From NCBI RefSeq assembly GCF_905475395.1, contig NC_058339.1, positions 50,973,172 to 51,037,171 on the forward strand: a stretch of 64,000 nucleotides of DNA. The letters run 5' to 3'. This stretch comes from Chrysoperla carnea (taxonomy: Eukaryota; Arthropoda; Insecta; Neuroptera; Chrysopidae). Position 1 is the stretch's first letter; each line of letters begins with the position of its first letter. Below are positions 1-12,863 of the stretch, in pieces. Below the pieces are notes generated by a model. The model saw nothing but the letters and a program-made list of their open reading frames with translations. It did no database searches and was not told where the DNA came from. Made by a program: the position numbers and the translations under genes.

Positions 1-3000
1 TATGAAATGGTAGAACCGAAAAAATGGAAAACGAATTTCTCGATTTACTATCCTTGCAGTTACTTCGTAAATTTTCCATTAATTTAGTAAAACTGAAATA
101 CATTTTATCTCTGCTTCTAGCTTTCCATTTTAGGAAAATTTCAACATATCTTAAGAGAATTCAGGAATTTAGTTTTTTGATGGTAAATATTTTTTTTTTA
201 AATAATTATTTTACGTACTTTTAACTTATTTTATATAACTTCCTTATGACTTATAATTTTTGAGATAATACAGAAAATTACGCAACGGACCTTCAACGAA
301 ATTATATGTTTAATTTGTAAATATGATTTTATTGAACGATATTTCTATAATAGGTGTATGATGGTCATTGACTCTTTAATAACCTATTAAACTTGTTGAA
401 ATTACATTTTCTGATTGACGAAAGCGCCACTTAGACTACAGTGTTAAAAGTTGTCATTTCGAATATAGGATTCATAAAGATTTTTTTAAGCCCAATAAAT
501 TTTGTGTCAAAATATTGGCTAAATAATAAAAATTTGCTTGGTGTAATTTTCATAACACGGTATGAAGTGTTAATAATAATAAATTCAAGAATTAGATAGT
601 GTTAAGATGAAAATGTAGTTTTTTTTAGTTTTTTAAACCAAAATTTATAAGTTTAAAACTTAAAAAGTTTAAGAATAACCAAAAAAGAGTAAAGACAAAA
701 ACACTAAAAAATAAAAAATGATAATTTTGAATTCCTTGTGAATTTCGGTTTTATACGACTTTGAATATATTCAACAGAAAGATCCATATACCATTAATAT
801 TAAACTCTTTATTTGTATCAATTGTTTCGAGATTACACGAATGTATTTTGCTCATTTAAGTTCGTATTTAGAATAAGGAGATTAAGCAGCCTCTAATATT
901 TTAGTTACACTCTGTATAGATAAATTTAAAAACGCCAATGTATGAATATATTGCAGATTATAATAGCATAAATATAATTCTATTGAATGGTCCAAGTGCC
1001 AATTGCCATGCTCTTTAAGTTAGGATTCTACTTAAGATACTAGAAATATAGCAATAGGGGATTTTTGAGATATTTTTTGACACTAAAATGTCAGATATGT
1101 CGAAAAATACAACAAAATGGGCTTTATTAATACAAACTTTAAATACTACTCAAATAGCTTTCTGCTTTTCATTTTATGGCTATCTGCAAATTGTCATCAC
1201 ATGGTTGAATGGTTTGTGATTCATTAGTGTGCTTTTCTAAATGGTTGACGTCATCATTAAGGTACTACGATATATATATCGTTAAACAGACATAACCAGC
1301 ATTTTTTTAATACTTTATAACAAATATCGCTCATAAACACTAATAAATACATTAAAACGAAGTTGTTTGTATATATTGTTATTGTAGAATCTGAAGAAGG
1401 AATAAAAAATAGTCCGAAACGTTAATCTCAATAGTTTTTCCTATTTGCAACCAACGTGCAAATAATGGATTCTGTTGATTTTTCGACAGGTTTTCGGTCA
1501 TTTGTATAAGTAATATAATACATTTATTATAATTAAATTCCTAATTTTTTTACTTGTATTGTACATATATCACTAATAAATAAATTTTATTACTAATAAA
1601 AAATTTAAAACACAATCTATAATATACAAACTGTTTATACAATGCATTCAAAAATGTTCAAAGTGGTTAGCTGAAAAAAGTGCAAAACTACAAAGGTAAT
1701 ACTTGTAGATGGGATGGAAATTAGAAACCTGTGAAATTGTTTCAGAATATTTAACAATACACTCTTGAATATAATAGTTTAGAATAGAAGTATACCCACA
1801 TGAATGAGGGGTGAAAGAACTAAAAAAAAAAATAATAATAATAAACGATTAATTTAAATAGCTTCGACAAAAATGAAAAAATCATCAGCTTTCGCGAGCA
1901 AATTATTCAAGCAATGCCGTACATGTCAGTGCGTTTATAAAAATAGTTCATATCTATGGTCCGGGAGATAAAGGGGAGAAAATCATCCAAAATAACTGAA
2001 TCAAAATTTTAATACTAATAATAAGTCAAAGACATCGATGATTTTCTGTTATATTGAGCTAAGACTCAATCACGTAGTCCCAATCAGAGAGTAGATATAA
2101 ACTCCCAAAAGTTAAATAGTTTTAGGAAGGCATTTTTGGCATGGCTGAATTGCGTAACATAGAACCAAATTGAACCAAATTTGAATCGCCTATACCTTCA
2201 TAAAATTAATGATTTTATGTCGATGAAATATAATGGAAATTAGCAGATCGTTTCATTGCTACCTATTTGTGGATGTTTTACGATGCAATCAATCATGCTG
2301 AAGTTTCCGAAATAATTTCAATTATGGGTGCTTATATTTCCCCTCATATTAGAAGGCTATGAGATCAAGCCTTGATGCAAAACGATATCTTTGGCGAGTA
2401 TTAAAATCTCGGCGCAGCCGCAGATATTCGTTAATTTCGCACAGATATTCGATATTCGTATATCCCCCATACCATTACTTCACTATCTCATAAACTTTTT
2501 GTAGAGGTAATATTGTAAGTATTTTTGATAAAGATGTAATTTAAAATTATAATAATTATAATATTCCTATACAATTTCTTAATTATAAATTAATAAAAAC
2601 TATACATATATATGTATAATATATTGTAGGTATATTGTTATTCGGTTAATTTTAATTAGATTATAATTTATGGCTTGTACCAAACAAAATTGATAAAATA
2701 ATCATACGAGAATTATAGATTAATAACCGTAATAACATTTAATTTAATTATCTGATCAAATGAAAGATAAAAATTTATTACTTTAGTGTATTTATTCGGT
2801 ATAGTTATAAATAAAAAAAACTTCGTATATATTTCATTTTCAACCATAAAAAATTTTTATCATTTATGTTTTTGCATATTCATTCATAATGTATCTATGT
2901 ATACTGATTATTTATGTATACTGAGAAGTATAGAAATTGAGACAATACTAATAGTTTTCAATAGAAATAAAAAAATTCTTCAACAATATTTAAGAAAGTA

Positions 3001-6000
3001 CGACAATCTATAACGTATCCCTGATACGAGCAACCATTAGGTGAAAATTTACTTATTCGTTTTATGAAATGTCAAAACAATAAATATTATGGACAATCCT
3101 ACTGAAGAATATTCTATTTTCCGATTTTAATTGGAACCTTATTATAATTAATTATAATTATTTTTTTGTTATTGTCATTTTTCATTAAAATTTATTGAGT
3201 TGCTTTTTCTTAAAAGCGTAACAAACAAACAAACATCTTTACTTTCACATTTATAATATATAGGGATAGAAATTTATTTAGGTATATTATTTATTGACTT
3301 GAATCGATAAATAAATTTCATATGATATCTGCTGTAATCTTTATAGACGTAATATTCGTAAAACAATAGTATACCTACGTAATACGTATATAGTATGGTT
3401 GATATACATTTACAATGCAAACGGAACAAAAATAATAATAATTTTTTTTATCGTATAATATAGTTATAGTGAGTGGGGCCACCACCATACTATGGCCATT
3501 TTTATCGTATAGTAAGAGGTATTAAAGTGGAACTTGCGTAGTGATATGAAAGTGTAAAACCTACTGATAAAATATATTTAAAACAAAATATCATGTAGGT
3601 ATATACGACTTGTTGTGAAATCAATTTGATTTCAATGAACGATTAGAATGGTTCATTTTTCAATAAATTATTTAAATATTGGAAAACTCAATTTACCAGG
3701 CGGAAATCGGCGGCTTAATATAGAACTAATTTAACAAGCTTCATATGAGTTTCAGCAGGAAATGAATGAATAAGTGTACATTAAGAAACCATAGTAGTTG
3801 ACAATTATACTTTCCAAATGTATGAATAAACTGTCTAAGACTAGTCATTCCCAGGACCCATGCTGTTTTTAAGCATTTTTTAATATCTGCCATAATGGTT
3901 ATATCTGCCAACACACAAATATTTATATTTATAAATGACTAATGCCGAAGACGAAGATTGATGATACAGTAGAACGTCCAAGAACGCTTTACTTTGAAAA
4001 ATAAGTTTAATTTTTTTGGGAATGGAAAGGGTCAATTTTTTGGTTCATGATAATAGAGGGACACTTTCATACCTTTAGAACTAAAAAGCCATCATTCAAA
4101 TTAATGGTACTTCTTAGCTTAGAATCAGGAAGTTCAAAAAAAGGTCTTCTACTATTCTAAAAAAATTTTTGGGTCCTTTAAATAAGAAGATATTTAAAGT
4201 TTTTGTTTGTAGAAATGGACTAAAATTTGACAACTTTTTTATTGAATTCTATTCATCAAACAATGTGTTCCCGTAGCTTTCATCTTGTTAACGTTTTAAG
4301 AGGTGAACAGCAGAATTTAAATAAAGTGTACGTTTAATAAAGTCTACGTTTTTCGAGTCACATTCTTTCATTGCAAGGTGTATACTTGATTATATATAAA
4401 ACGTTAACAAGTTTTAGTGTTATAGTGTTTTGTGAAGTCAAAAGGAACTGTTTAAAGTTGTAGGCGTTGTCTTATCAAATATAAAAAATAAATAAAAATA
4501 ACCAAACACACTCAACATTATTGTGAATTGAAAATCTTGGCTTCTCGCTTGCTTATGTTTGCTGTTGTCTTGTGTCCATCCATTGTTTAAATGTGCGAGG
4601 GCCGTTAATATATGAGTTTTATACCTTCTACGAATTGAAGTGTGTCCAGTCGGTATTGACTATACCAAAAAGTGTTTAAATAATGAATTCACGTACAGCC
4701 GTTCTCTTCAGTGTCTGCTAACAAAAAACTGAATCGATCTTTTTTGAATTTCCCTAGATTTTCATTTTTTCGATGATTCTAAAAGGTTAAATATAATTAA
4801 AATCCAACTTTAGTAAAATGTAAAGGTAATCAATCAGAGAACAAAAATTGACGTATTTAAAAAACGACGACGAAGTCATGCAAAAATTCAGCACAAGAAA
4901 TGAAAAATTATTGCGTTTTTTTTGCGTTTTTTTCTGAAACCAAATGTTTAAATTTTGTCTAAAAACAACAATTATTATTGTTTATAACAATGAATTCAAT
5001 GGCAGTTGACAAATTTTTTAACCCCACCGTCGGGCTTATTATATTCTTTCTGATTTGCCGGTTGTAGCAAAATCATCTATCGATAAGTTAAACAACTATC
5101 GATTAATATGTGATTCATGGTACAAAAGCACATTGCACCTTGAACCATATCTGAATGTATCTAGGATCTTCTCCACCATTGTATCTAAAGGTGTTTTCTT
5201 TAACATGTCATATTGGGAACAGTATCATAGAACCTGTAGCGGACACAATAATCGATTTACTATTGATAATCTATGTAATTAATAATATATATCGTCTATC
5301 ATATTATGGGGCACCATGTTACTTGTTCTTGTTTCTGTTATGTTTACATGTTATGTAATAAATTAATTAATCGGTAATTATATTCATACTTTCAACTTGT
5401 ATTTAATTATTTCGATATTTTAGATTATCAGAGTTAGGATAAATCAGAGACAAGATAGCACTAGCCGTTTCACATTCTTTGTAACATAATGTGGTTGAAA
5501 TATTAAAACGTTATAGGTATCTTTAATAAGCTAACCTTATCTAAGCGTCAAGTAACAGTTTCAACTACGCTTTTTCATACAATCTGTTTGCGCCGAGCAT
5601 ACTGAATAGTGACTAGTGCCCCTTTTTATACTGAATCGTTTATTTTATACCTATCTACAGTGGTTTGCACGGATATTTTTAGTTTGTAAACATTCAATTG
5701 ATTCGATTGTCGCGTCGATAATATGAGTTCCTTATTTTGCGTAAACAATGAATGTTTATATAGAAAAATAAAATTGGTATCGTATACATAACAGTAAGCG
5801 CCTTGATAAGAGGTCTGGTCAAGATTATTTTATATTCTGTGGTAGCAAAAATTGAATACGTAGTACACTGACGTATCAAAATCAGAGATTCGTATTTTTG
5901 GACATTTATGGTTTTAGTTCACTTTTGGAACCTGAAGTATCGAAATAAAATTGAAATAAAAAAATGATGCGAAATGAAATTTACGTTCAAGAATTTTTGA

Positions 6001-6587
6001 ACAACTTTTCTAATCTTTCTTATTCGAAGACGAATAATATAAAATCGATTAAAGTCGTTAGTTTTAAATGCATTTCTTCCAGATGGTTAGATGTTCTTGG
6101 GAAGAGGAAGTATACTGCAGCAATGTATAATAAACGTTTGAAAATTTTCAGCAAAAGCATTAAGAGACAGAGTTAGGACTTTTTTTCGATTAATGTATCT
6201 TCGTGTAATAAGCTTTCCTTATGGTGTATCTATGAATTTATCGGCTATATAAATATGAACAACAACTTTTTTGATCATCTAGATTTTCACTGCGAATTAT
6301 ATTTGAATGCTAAATTAAAAAATTTTTTAGAAGATATATTTAATAATTTCAGGACACCTATAGTTGTTATAACCAAGTTGATTCATAATATTGCGGACAT
6401 AAAAAATTCCTATAAAACAATATTTGTATTGTTCTCATTTTATTGGTATTATTTAAATAATATAAATCAAATTAAGGTCTACACAACAAAAAATATATTT
6501 CATTGTTCTACCCATAAAATTTATACTCAAGATTATAATACAATAAATAATAAAAGCGACTATTTTTTATACTCCGTATATGATGAT
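1..6587. other. AT-rich non-coding stretch
   Basis: No exon pairs, RNA genes or complete elements that I can support. Short open frames are scattered without conserved motifs. Near 1390-1430 a segment with GAATCTGAAGAAGGAATAAA and GTCCGAAACGTTAATCTCAA looks like a known type of transposon-tail phrase, but nothing else supports a call. Confidence 0.5.
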
Positions 6588-7262
6588 ATTTATCAGAGTA
6601 TATTTAGTTTAGTTCTAAGTTTGTAACGATTAGAAATAAGCAAATAAAATTTTGGTATAGATGTTCATATAATTACCTAATGAATCCATTTTCGTCTGTC
6701 CGCCCGTTTATCAGTAAAAAACTGGAAAACGAAAATATAAAATTTTTAAAGCTTGGGCAGGACGTAAAAAATGATCCGTAGAACATATCTTTTAAACCAT
6801 AAGAGATAGAACAAAAATTTAAATGCAAAAATGTTCCTTATCTAAAAATCACATCAAACATTTTATTGTAAATCTTTGTTTTCGCGTGAGGATTCAAATT
6901 AGGTCAAAGCTTAGGTGTCAATTTTTTTCAAAACTGTAGAAGATTGAGAGTTGAAAATTTGTAGGGAGCTTAAAATAGTGAGTCTTTTGATTCCCATTTC
7001 AATTAAACCTATTCGATAATATTAAGGGGATAAAAAGGGTCAATTTTTTGTTAAAAATTCGTTTTAGAGCATGTAAATTCCAAATAAACAAGAAATTTAT
7101 TGAAATTTTTTCGAAATTTGCGTGGGACAATGGTTGCTATTTTATCCTACATGAATTTTTTTGACTTATCTTATTTATAAAAAAAAATCACGGTATTAAG
7201 CACTGTCGATGTTGAGGTATTTTAACAGTTAACTCAGTCAATTGTTAATTTATACCTACATA
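6588..7262 (+). repeat. Dispersed repeat R1, old diverged copy
   Basis: Recognisable blocks are AAGTTTGTAACGATTAGAAA, GTCTGTCCGCCCGTTTATC, AACCATAAGAGATAGAACAA, AAAATGTTCCTTATCTAAAA, and the end block TTAACTCAGTCAATTGTTAA. Intervening sequence is longer than in other copies, so it may hold an insertion. Confidence 0.55.
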
Positions 7263-8039
7263 TTTAATAATTGAATTCATATCATTTTAATTTCAAAGAA
7301 TTGGTTGGCATTGTTATGGAGAGAAGAATTTAATTCGAACATGAATTTGCTGTCAACAGTATAAATTGAGGAACAGGGTGAAATAAGGCTGCGTATCTCC
7401 CCTTTTTGTTTCAATTGGTTTTGTGAAATTCTTACAATGTTATTTACCTATCATTAAAGTTGTATGACGATACGTAAAAAACTTGAAAGTAGACACTTGT
7501 CGAACACCGAATTTTTGACTTACGAAAAGGGTTTTTGGAAAATATCGAATATTGAGTCAGATAACGAATTGTAGTGTAATTTTTTTTTGCAATATTCCTT
7601 TGATATTACGCAATTTATTTCATCAAATGTTGGCAAAAATTATTGTTTTATTTTATAAACACGAAATTCATATTTAAAAAAAATATAGAAATTTTAATGA
7701 TTTTTTTGTTTTTAGTTGAAAGGTCACACAATTTCTTAGTACTATCCATTCATTTTACATACAGCAACACAAATAAAATCAAAGGTTAATTTCTTATAAT
7801 TGGTTGAAGTTGAAAAAAAAATCGTGAGTGACCTTATAACTGCACAACCGATGCCGTGTTAATTTTTTTAAGCATTATGTTAAAAAAATTCATTTAATAT
7901 AATTAAGTACTTAAATCACTTTTTAAAGGTTCTGTATAGAATAATTGCGTCAATGTTCAAAGCGATAATAATGTTTCTGATTTCAAGTATCTACAGCAAG
8001 TTGAAATTTTTTGGGAATGTGATTTACGCAATCGTTTCT

Positions 8040-8380
8040 TTTTTGCGTCATGTAAATAAAAAAAGACACTCATAGATAGCCGCAGTGGTGTATATATAAC
8101 ATGATTGTGGTGTCACACACACACATAACTGATATTCCTATATAATACATACGGTAAAATGTTCTCATCTAATTTGCGATCTTATGTTAACGAAAAAATG
8201 TTTAAAACAAAAGTTTTTAATTTTTTTTTTTAAGGGACATTTTTTACATTTAAACTTTTGTTCTATCTCTTACGTTTTATAAGACCCAATTGACCTATGT
8301 TGCTCTCAACAACTCAACCTCTCTTTTTACATCCTGAGCCCGCTATTAAAATTTATCATACACTCGTTACTGCGAATAGT
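8040..8380 (-). repeat. Dispersed repeat R1, truncated copy
   Basis: CACACATAACTGATATTCCT, ACATTTAAACTTTTGTTCTA, GACCCAATTGACCTATGTTG and ACATCCTGAGCCCGCTATTA match the minus-orientation copy at 55488-56026. The outer part is missing. Confidence 0.55.
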
Positions 8381-8837
8381 AACTAAAAAGCATACTCAAG
8401 CACTCTTTCTTTTCTGACAGTCTTGCTTTTCATCCAATTAGGTCTTAGATACCCAAACTGGCCTTAGTTTTTAAGTTCGGAGGGGATAACTTCTTATAGG
8501 TCTCATTAATCATCGATTCATTGACAGCTCAAAACAAAATGGTTAACCACTAATAAAATAAGTTTAAATCTGAATATCACAAGCTTTTAAAAGGGCTCAT
8601 GCCATTTTACCCCCTTCTTGTATAGTCTTGCAGGAAAAATATGAAGAAAATAAGTTTATATATGAAAAATTGAACGGGTTATGTACGCAATCAGCTTCCT
8701 AACTTTCTGTTATTAATAAATATGCCAAAAGAGGCAACGGAATTATAGTATACTTGCGTGTCCTATTCGCTCTTGACCGGTATTTTTTGTGTATTAATCA
8801 CAACATGTTATTCTTCAAAATCTTTTCATAATTACTA

Positions 8838-8843
8838 TTTATT
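8838..8843 (-). terminator. Candidate poly(A) signal of the downstream EFCAB10-like gene
   Basis: AATAAA on the minus strand about 200 nt past the stop at 9044. Another AATAAA overlaps the stop codon itself (9048-9053), too early to be useful unless the 3' UTR is extremely short. Confidence 0.3.
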
Positions 8844-9043
8844 AAAAAATGAATTTACAAAATGCAAAAGATTTGTTTTAAAATGAAATGGGTCAAAATT
8901 AAATGTATTACAGTGAAACCTTGTATAACACAGAACATTCTTCACATTTACAACAAAATTTAACATTGAATTTTTTTTTGTAAAGCTTCACCACCTGACC
9001 AACATTCTTCAACTTTTCCACATAGGCATTGAATAGAAAATTA

Positions 9044-11790
9044 TTAATTTATTTCTTTATTTAGTTGAGAACTTTCATTTTCACTTTCATTTAATGTAGT
9101 GCTGTTCAATGTTCCTCCTACAGTCGAATTTGTATTTTCTGTCACATCAGACCTTCCATCTTCTGGATTAGGATATGTTAACAAATCGTTTAAAGCGAGT
9201 ATTAAACATTGTTTTCTGCAGGAAAAAAAATTGTTATATCAAATTCTAAGCTAAAAGTAGTGAATGCCTATGTTACTTTAGTTCACAATCTGAGGGGCTT
9301 GACTGGTTCTAAAACCGTATAGAAATAAGATAATAAAGTTTCTCTGCCTTTGAATGATGGAAACGAATGAATTATGATTGTAAATAGCCTTGGTATCTAG
9401 AAAGATGATCGAATATTTGGCATTGTTTGCATCATTAATAATTTGCAAAGATTTAGATAGTTAATGCGGAAACTGAATGTCTAACTTACGCATGTGAGCA
9501 AAAGAAATGCTTGCTTATCATTTGATTTTCGTCAAGTGGAGGAGTTGTTGTGAAATTATCCACACCTAGCGTTATAAGTCCTAAAATAAATAGGTACATT
9601 GTTTTGTTACTCAATTTAAAATGATATTCTTACAAACTGAAGTAGACCAATTTTCCAGTTTTTTCGTTTCAGGTTATAGATTTGTGATGGATATTTTTCC
9701 TTAAAATCTAACTTTACATTAATGTACATCATCTGTCGAAAGTTCAATTTATTCAAAAAATAAAATGAACGGACACAACTAAGCGCTTCTTGAATTTCGA
9801 AAAAATTTAAAAAGTGATCAACTTTAGTCTGCGTGTATTTTAGAAATTTACTATATAAAGATTTACCATTGTAATATTGATTGTAATTTATACAGTTAAA
9901 GCCTAAAGGATCCATTGCGTTATATATCGATACTAAAAAATCAATTAAAGTATTATACAAAGTGTTAAAAATGTAAAATTTCAAAAAATCTTCAAGTGAT
10001 AATTCAAGCAAACTTACAAAATTTTGAAATTTTTGATCAGTTTTAAGCAAAAAAGTACTCGTGAGATTTTTTTCTCTAGGCGCTATGTTTTCGAAATAAA
10101 AATTCTTGAAAAATAAAAAATACAATATTTGATTTTACAAAAAAAAGTGATACGAATGCAAGCATTATACAGATATATTCGTTGTTTTTGTTCTAATAGT
10201 AATGGAAAAATGTAAGCAAAACTAAGACAAAATAATTTCGAGAACTGAATTTATACTCCAATTAAACGAGGAGGAAAAAAGACGAAATTTGAAAATTTTG
10301 ACCCATAGACCGATTTGATGAAAATTTGGGATCAAGCAAAGTGTACCCCCTAGATCAAGTTATATGGTGCTGAGTGTTGCTTGTGTCCAGATGTGGTCAA
10401 ATATGTATTGAGCATGACAACGGAAATCGAAAGAAGAATGAATTCTAGGCAAAAAGTGTCTTAAGCATATTTCGAAAAGTCAATATTTTCCGAATTATTG
10501 GCCATTGAAATTCGGAGTATTTAACGTCAAATAACTGTAAAATTCGTACACTTTTGAACGTACTATAAAAAATCATTAAACGAAGTTAAAACGAAAAGAA
10601 AATTAATCGTACCTTTTTTTTTATGTTTTATTCAGCACAAAAATTTTTCAGTTATTTGGCGTTAAATACTCTGAATTTCAATCGTTTGAAATACTCTGAA
10701 TTTCAACTCGGATAGTAATGACTTTTACTTAGAATTTATTTCCATTTCGATTCCTGTAGTCATTTTTACCGTATATTTTTACACCCCTTAGAATGGGTGG
10801 TTACCGACAATAACGAGCATCAACATTTTTGAAATTTTAAAGTTTATATTATTATTACCAATATGTTTCTCATCGTATAATAATGGTGGCTTAAAATCAA
10901 AACTAACTGCGTAATTTTGAATTCTATCTAGCAAATCCAATAAGAATTCTATAGGTTTATCTGTATAATAAAAAAATAATATTGGTTTTAAAAGTTATTC
11001 GTAGTTGGAATAGTCATATTTATTTTATTGCTAGTTTACCAGGCATTTTAGCTAATAAATGACACATTAAGAAATGGAAAAATTCATGAATTTTATGCTC
11101 TTTGAAATAATCATTTATTTTAAGACCATGTTCGGGCATATGCGCTAAAAATTCGGGGGTATCGGGTGGTCTTCCACCAATCTTAAAAGAAAAAAAGAAT
11201 TTTACATTTTATAAATTTCAATTAATTCTCCTTTCTTCCATATTCAAAGTTTATACAAAAAGGTCAATATTAATCAGAAAAATTTACAATTAACAAAAAA
11301 TAATTCGTTTTATATTTCGATTAAGTTTATTAAACCAAATTGGATTAGGCATATTTTTAGCAAAAAAAATTTTTCCCTTGTGTGTATCCGTGTTTTGAAC
11401 AATCCTACCAATTTTGATCTGTGTGCGAATTTTTGTTTTTGTACCTTCACTCCAATTTTTTCGTTTAATTTGACCGGATAACTGCGGAAGAAAGGTGTAT
11501 GTGCATGTTCAAATTTTGTACAAAAATTATTGAATAATAAAAAATTATACCTTCAGAGGTTTTGTTCGATTGTTCGAATCTACATTATGACATGTACATT
11601 CAACACAAGCACAATCGTTTGCTTTTACTGATTGATGACATACACATTTTTGTTCGCATATACAGTTTTCATAACAACAATTACAATTCTTTGGATTACA
11701 ATGAGTACAATCTTCAGAACGGCAAATTTTACATTCAGCTACATTTACAGAAACCTTCAAACTGTCTGCACGACGTTTGCTCGTCGACAT
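9044..11790 (-). CDS. EFCAB10-like protein with cysteine-rich N-terminus (6 coding exons)
   Basis: Spliced model, minus strand: exons 11790-11551, 11181-11040, 10960-10859, 9932-9867, 9580-9490 and 9215-9044 (stop). Together they give 813 nt, 270 residues, in frame throughout. Every intron is GT...AG. Residues 1-80 (exon 1) carry 15 cysteines in CxxC/CxC spacing. Residues about 102-141 form an RIIa/DPY30-like docking domain (YFKEHKIHEFFHFL, then MPDKPIEFLLDLLDRI), and residues 162-183 (VSIYNAMDPLGFNCINYNQY) are a degenerate EF-hand lacking most calcium ligands. The tail after residue 214 is polar, rich in Ser/Thr/Asn/Glu. RIIa plus EF-hand is the EFCAB10 layout, linked to cilia and flagella. 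RIIa domains dimerise and dock amphipathic helices, so a scaffold role is inferred. The start is the first ATG of the cysteine-rich frame. The domain core and exon lengths match the neighbouring paralogue, which supports the model; the cysteine-rich exon is supported only by its open frame and good donor. Confidence 0.85.
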
Positions 11791-12051
11791 TACAATAATT
11801 ATTATATTGATAATTTAGAGAAGTTAAATAAAAATGTTTGGGGGTCAAAATGTTGAATGTTGGTTTTAATTGCCTATACGTAAAATTTCTGTTGACAATA
11901 AACATCAAACAAGTAGTTTCATATAGCAATAAACTACAATAAGAAATGTAAAAAACGTCGATAATAAAAAATTACAAATTACCTACATGAAAAGCATGTA
12001 GGTTTATTGGCGAAGAGTCACATAAAATTAGTAAAAAATTTTGTTGAAACT

Positions 12052-12065
12052 GTTGTTAGGGAAAC
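12052..12065 (+). promoter_or_regulatory. Weak RFX X-box match upstream of the gene at 9044-11790
   Basis: GTTGTTAGGGAAAC is 262 bp upstream of the start codon and fits RYYNYY-N2-RRNRAC, with a 2-bp spacer. The half-sites are less canonical than in the paralogue. It could be chance. Confidence 0.22.
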
Positions 12066-12344
12066 AGTAAATATTAAGCTTCTAGCTCTGAAATGAGAAT
12101 ATTTGACAAATTTGAATAGATTGGAAAATTATCGATCTTTAAATTGAGATCGTTTCAGTTTTCGATTATTTACAATTGAAAACTCTCATCAACCGCTCTC
12201 CATCACGTAGGTCTGATTTTTCGAAGGTCTGAATACATGAAATGCCTACATAAAAGGGCGGGAAGGGGATTGGTTTGTTTAAACCACCAGAAGGCACTTT
12301 TACTAACTTTCAATCTTTTCACACACAAATTTTTAAACCTCGTA

Positions 12345-12420
12345 TCACATTTGGAGGGGCTGTGGAGGTGTGCAAGACCTGAAAACCTCAAAAACATGAT
12401 ATTTCCATATTTGAAAAAAT
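12345..12420 (+). repeat. Degenerate repeat R5
   Basis: ATTTGGAGGGGCTGTGGAGG followed by GCAAGACCTGAAAACCTC resembles segments at 19361-19415 (ATTTGGAGGAGCTGTGGAGA) and 19511-19575 (ACTTGAAGGGGTAGTAGAGA). Confidence 0.4.
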
Positions 12421-12812
12421 CGGAAAAGGAAGTCCTTGGGGATATCGTAATTTAGGGTTAAGTGTAACAAATACACAGGTGTTAACTCATTTTTCAAATA
12501 AAGGCTACGGGAATATAGGTATTTTGAAAAAGATAGAAAAGAGCTGCTGAGTACCATTGGGTGTCCTCAAAATGCTATGTGAATCGAAATACCACTTAAA
12601 TTTTCTGCCCGATTGAAATGGAAATATAAGTAAATAATTGTGCTGGTTAAAATTGTACTACCGTCACGTGTAAACATTATGCAATGTTAACATCAAGGAG
12701 GCACTTTGAAAGGTTATATACTTCGGTTCATATGTAATATAAAAGCTTGTCTCAATTTTTTACTTTATTTTTATCTTATAATAAAATAATTGTAAAAAAA
12801 AGTTGAAATAAT

Positions 12813-12818
12813 TTTATT
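12813..12818 (-). terminator. Candidate poly(A) signal of the upstream EFCAB10-like gene
   Basis: AATAAA on the minus strand, 46 nt past the stop codon. A second AATAAA lies at 12764-12769. In such AT-rich DNA the hexamer is common, so only the position argues for it. Confidence 0.4.
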
Positions 12819-12863
12819 TATGTATAATTAATATTAAATATATAAAAATTAATGTATAAAACT

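Larger units (their letters stand above)
11791..12863. other. Spacer between the two EFCAB10-like genes
   Basis: About 1.07 kb separates the stop of the upstream gene from the start of the downstream one. It holds the downstream gene's presumed promoter, a perfect 9-bp-stem hairpin at 11981-12003 (ACCTACATG/CATGTAGGT), the weak X-box, and a degenerate copy of repeat R5 near 12345-12420. No ORF here is convincing. Confidence 0.6.

Noticed and set aside
6255..6626. A 123-codon plus-strand frame.
   Set aside because: No domain, signal or splice context is recognisable, and its last ~20 codons lie in repeat R1. Length is not remarkable for this base composition, though a small unknown gene cannot be excluded.
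9616..10125. A 169-codon open frame on the minus strand, the longest in the window.
   Set aside because: Only 9867-9932 is an exon (the EF-hand part). The rest reads into introns and is AT-rich filler; splice sites at both sides of those 66 bases fit the paralogue exactly.
11562..11929. Several overlapping open frames opposite and beside the cysteine-rich exon.
   Set aside because: They are shadows: the minus-strand frame has the CxxC pattern, start codon and splice donor, the others have none.
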